Shown piece by piece: positions 5,527-6,253 of a stretch of DNA of 6,253 bases (its first letter is position 1; each line of letters opens with the position of its first letter). The notes beneath the pieces are model-generated. The model had not been told where the DNA came from and searched no databases. It saw only the letters and a program-made list of their open reading frames with translations. The stretch comes from Candidatus Omnitrophota bacterium (GTDB taxonomy: Bacteria > Omnitrophota > Gorgyraeia > 2-02-FULL-51-18 > JAGOUK01), in assembly GCA_020058965.1 (NCBI GenBank), contig JAGVCY010000185.1, forward strand, positions 1 through 6,253, in the 5' to 3' direction. The translations under genes were made by a program, and so were the position numbers.

Positions 5527-6253
5527 TCAATTCGTCGTAGGCGCGTACTTGAGCAGGATGTTCTTGAGCGTGTCGCTGGCGACTTGCTTCGGATTCGCGC
5601 GGACGGCTTTTTCTTTTTCGGCCATCACTTTGAACATCCCGTCGAGTGACTTGTCGACCACATACGGCTCGATCTGGGGAAGTTGAATTTTATTGAATAA
5701 CGGCAGCTGCCCCAGACGGCCTTGAATCTGCTGGTAGGTCTGGCCGACGGTCGTTTCCTGCATCTTCTGCCTGACGATCGGCTCGTAGATTTTTTTCAGC
5801 TCCGGACGGCTCGTTTTGTTGAAAAAATCCGTCGCCGCGGTCGGTCCGCCCTTGAACAACTGCTCCGCGTCGGTCACGGACATGTTGGCCAGCGACTCGA
5901 TCAGTACATCCCGCGCCTGCGGAGCGGCTTTTTCGGCCGCGCGGTTCATATTGAGCTCAAAGGCATCGAGCTGGGGCGCCATGCCGACCTTGCGCAGCGT
6001 CGAATCCAGCATCTTGAGCTTTTCGGGCATCGGAATGCGGATCGCCGGATTGTCAGCATAGCCGCCGGCCTTTCCAAGCTGAGTCGCGGCCTGATTGATG
6101 CCGATTTTGAGCAATTCTTTGACGGCGCCCGCCGCAGGCGTCTGGTTGAGGGTTAAATCCTTGCCTCCGGCTGATGTCGCTGTCGACTTCAGCCAATCCT
6201 GCCAGCCGGCTTGCGCCGCCACCGCGCCCCCCAACACACCCATCATGACCGTC
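5527..6253 (-). CDS. DUF4197 family secreted protein, 5' end probably cut by the window edge
   Basis: The visible 239 residues from the ATG at 6246 contain a full DUF4197 domain. Diagnostic parts are IRIPMPEKL (69-77), ELNMNRAAEKAAPQA (97-111), a helical middle (112-165), and VVDKSLDGMF with the AEKEKAVRANP helix (196-219) near the end, finishing in a leucine-rich TLKNILLKY. The family is mostly alpha-helical, exported to the periplasm and of unknown function. Before the domain is MMGVLGGAVAAQAG, which looks like the hydrophobic end of a signal peptide with cleavage after AQA (residue 13). It lacks the usual basic residues, and the frame stays open to the window edge, so the true start probably lies outside. 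If the ATG at 6246 or 6243 were used, the signal peptide would be unusually short and uncharged. dnaE follows 62 bp downstream with its own promoter. Confidence 0.88.
   Translation of the reverse strand, partial: TVMMGVLGGAVAAQAGWQDWLKSTATSAGGKDLTLNQTPAAGAVKELLKIGINQAATQLGKAGGYADNPAIRIPMPEKLKMLDSTLRKVGMAPQLDAFELNMNRAAEKAAPQARDVLIESLANMSVTDAEQLFKGGPTAATDFFNKTSRPELKKIYEPIVRQKMQETTVGQTYQQIQGRLGQLPLFNKIQLPQIEPYVVDKSLDGMFKVMAEKEKAVRANPKQVASDTLKNILLKYAPTTN

Noticed and set aside
5722..6156. Open frame of 144 codons on the plus strand
   Set aside because: It is antisense to the DUF4197 domain, which is clearly recognisable on the minus strand.

Overview
All supported genes in this window read on the minus strand, so transcription runs from the right edge to the left. 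In that order they are: a DUF4197-family secreted protein whose 5' end is probably cut by the window edge; dnaE, the replicative DNA polymerase III alpha subunit (1166 aa, complete); a small lipoprotein with a peptidoglycan-binding domain, followed by a strong intrinsic terminator; an overlapping pair of small genes (DUF4160 then DUF2442); and an unrecognised membrane-anchored 223-aa protein. The last 84 bases hold no gene that I can see. There is no tRNA, rRNA, CRISPR array or insertion sequence.

The organism is a bacterium and most likely diderm (Gram-negative type), because it has a Sec-type lipoprotein with a peptidoglycan-binding domain and a DUF4197 protein with the end of a signal peptide. 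The main genes are moderately to strongly GC-rich. The DUF4160/DUF2442 pair is clearly AT-richer. I cannot place the organism by sequence alone. The style of the unknown 223-aa protein and the atypical DnaE hint at an uncultured, deep-branching diderm lineage (Omnitrophota is one guess), but this is weak.

The genes do not form one obvious pathway. dnaE has its own well-formed sigma70-like promoter in the 62-bp gap behind DUF4197, and the lipoprotein has its own promoter behind dnaE, so these are separate transcription units. In both cases the predicted transcription start lies 0 to 4 bases from the ATG and there is no Shine-Dalgarno site, which suggests leaderless mRNAs. The lipoprotein promoter also carries a perfect 7-bp inverted repeat against its -35 element. 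DUF4160 and DUF2442 overlap by 41 bp, resemble a known small two-gene module, and look horizontally acquired.

The best points for a second look are the leaderless promoter architecture, the loss of nearly all metal-binding residues in the DnaE PHP domain, the candidate operator at 1909-1930, and the AT-rich two-gene module. I found no clear evidence of a wholly new multi-gene system.
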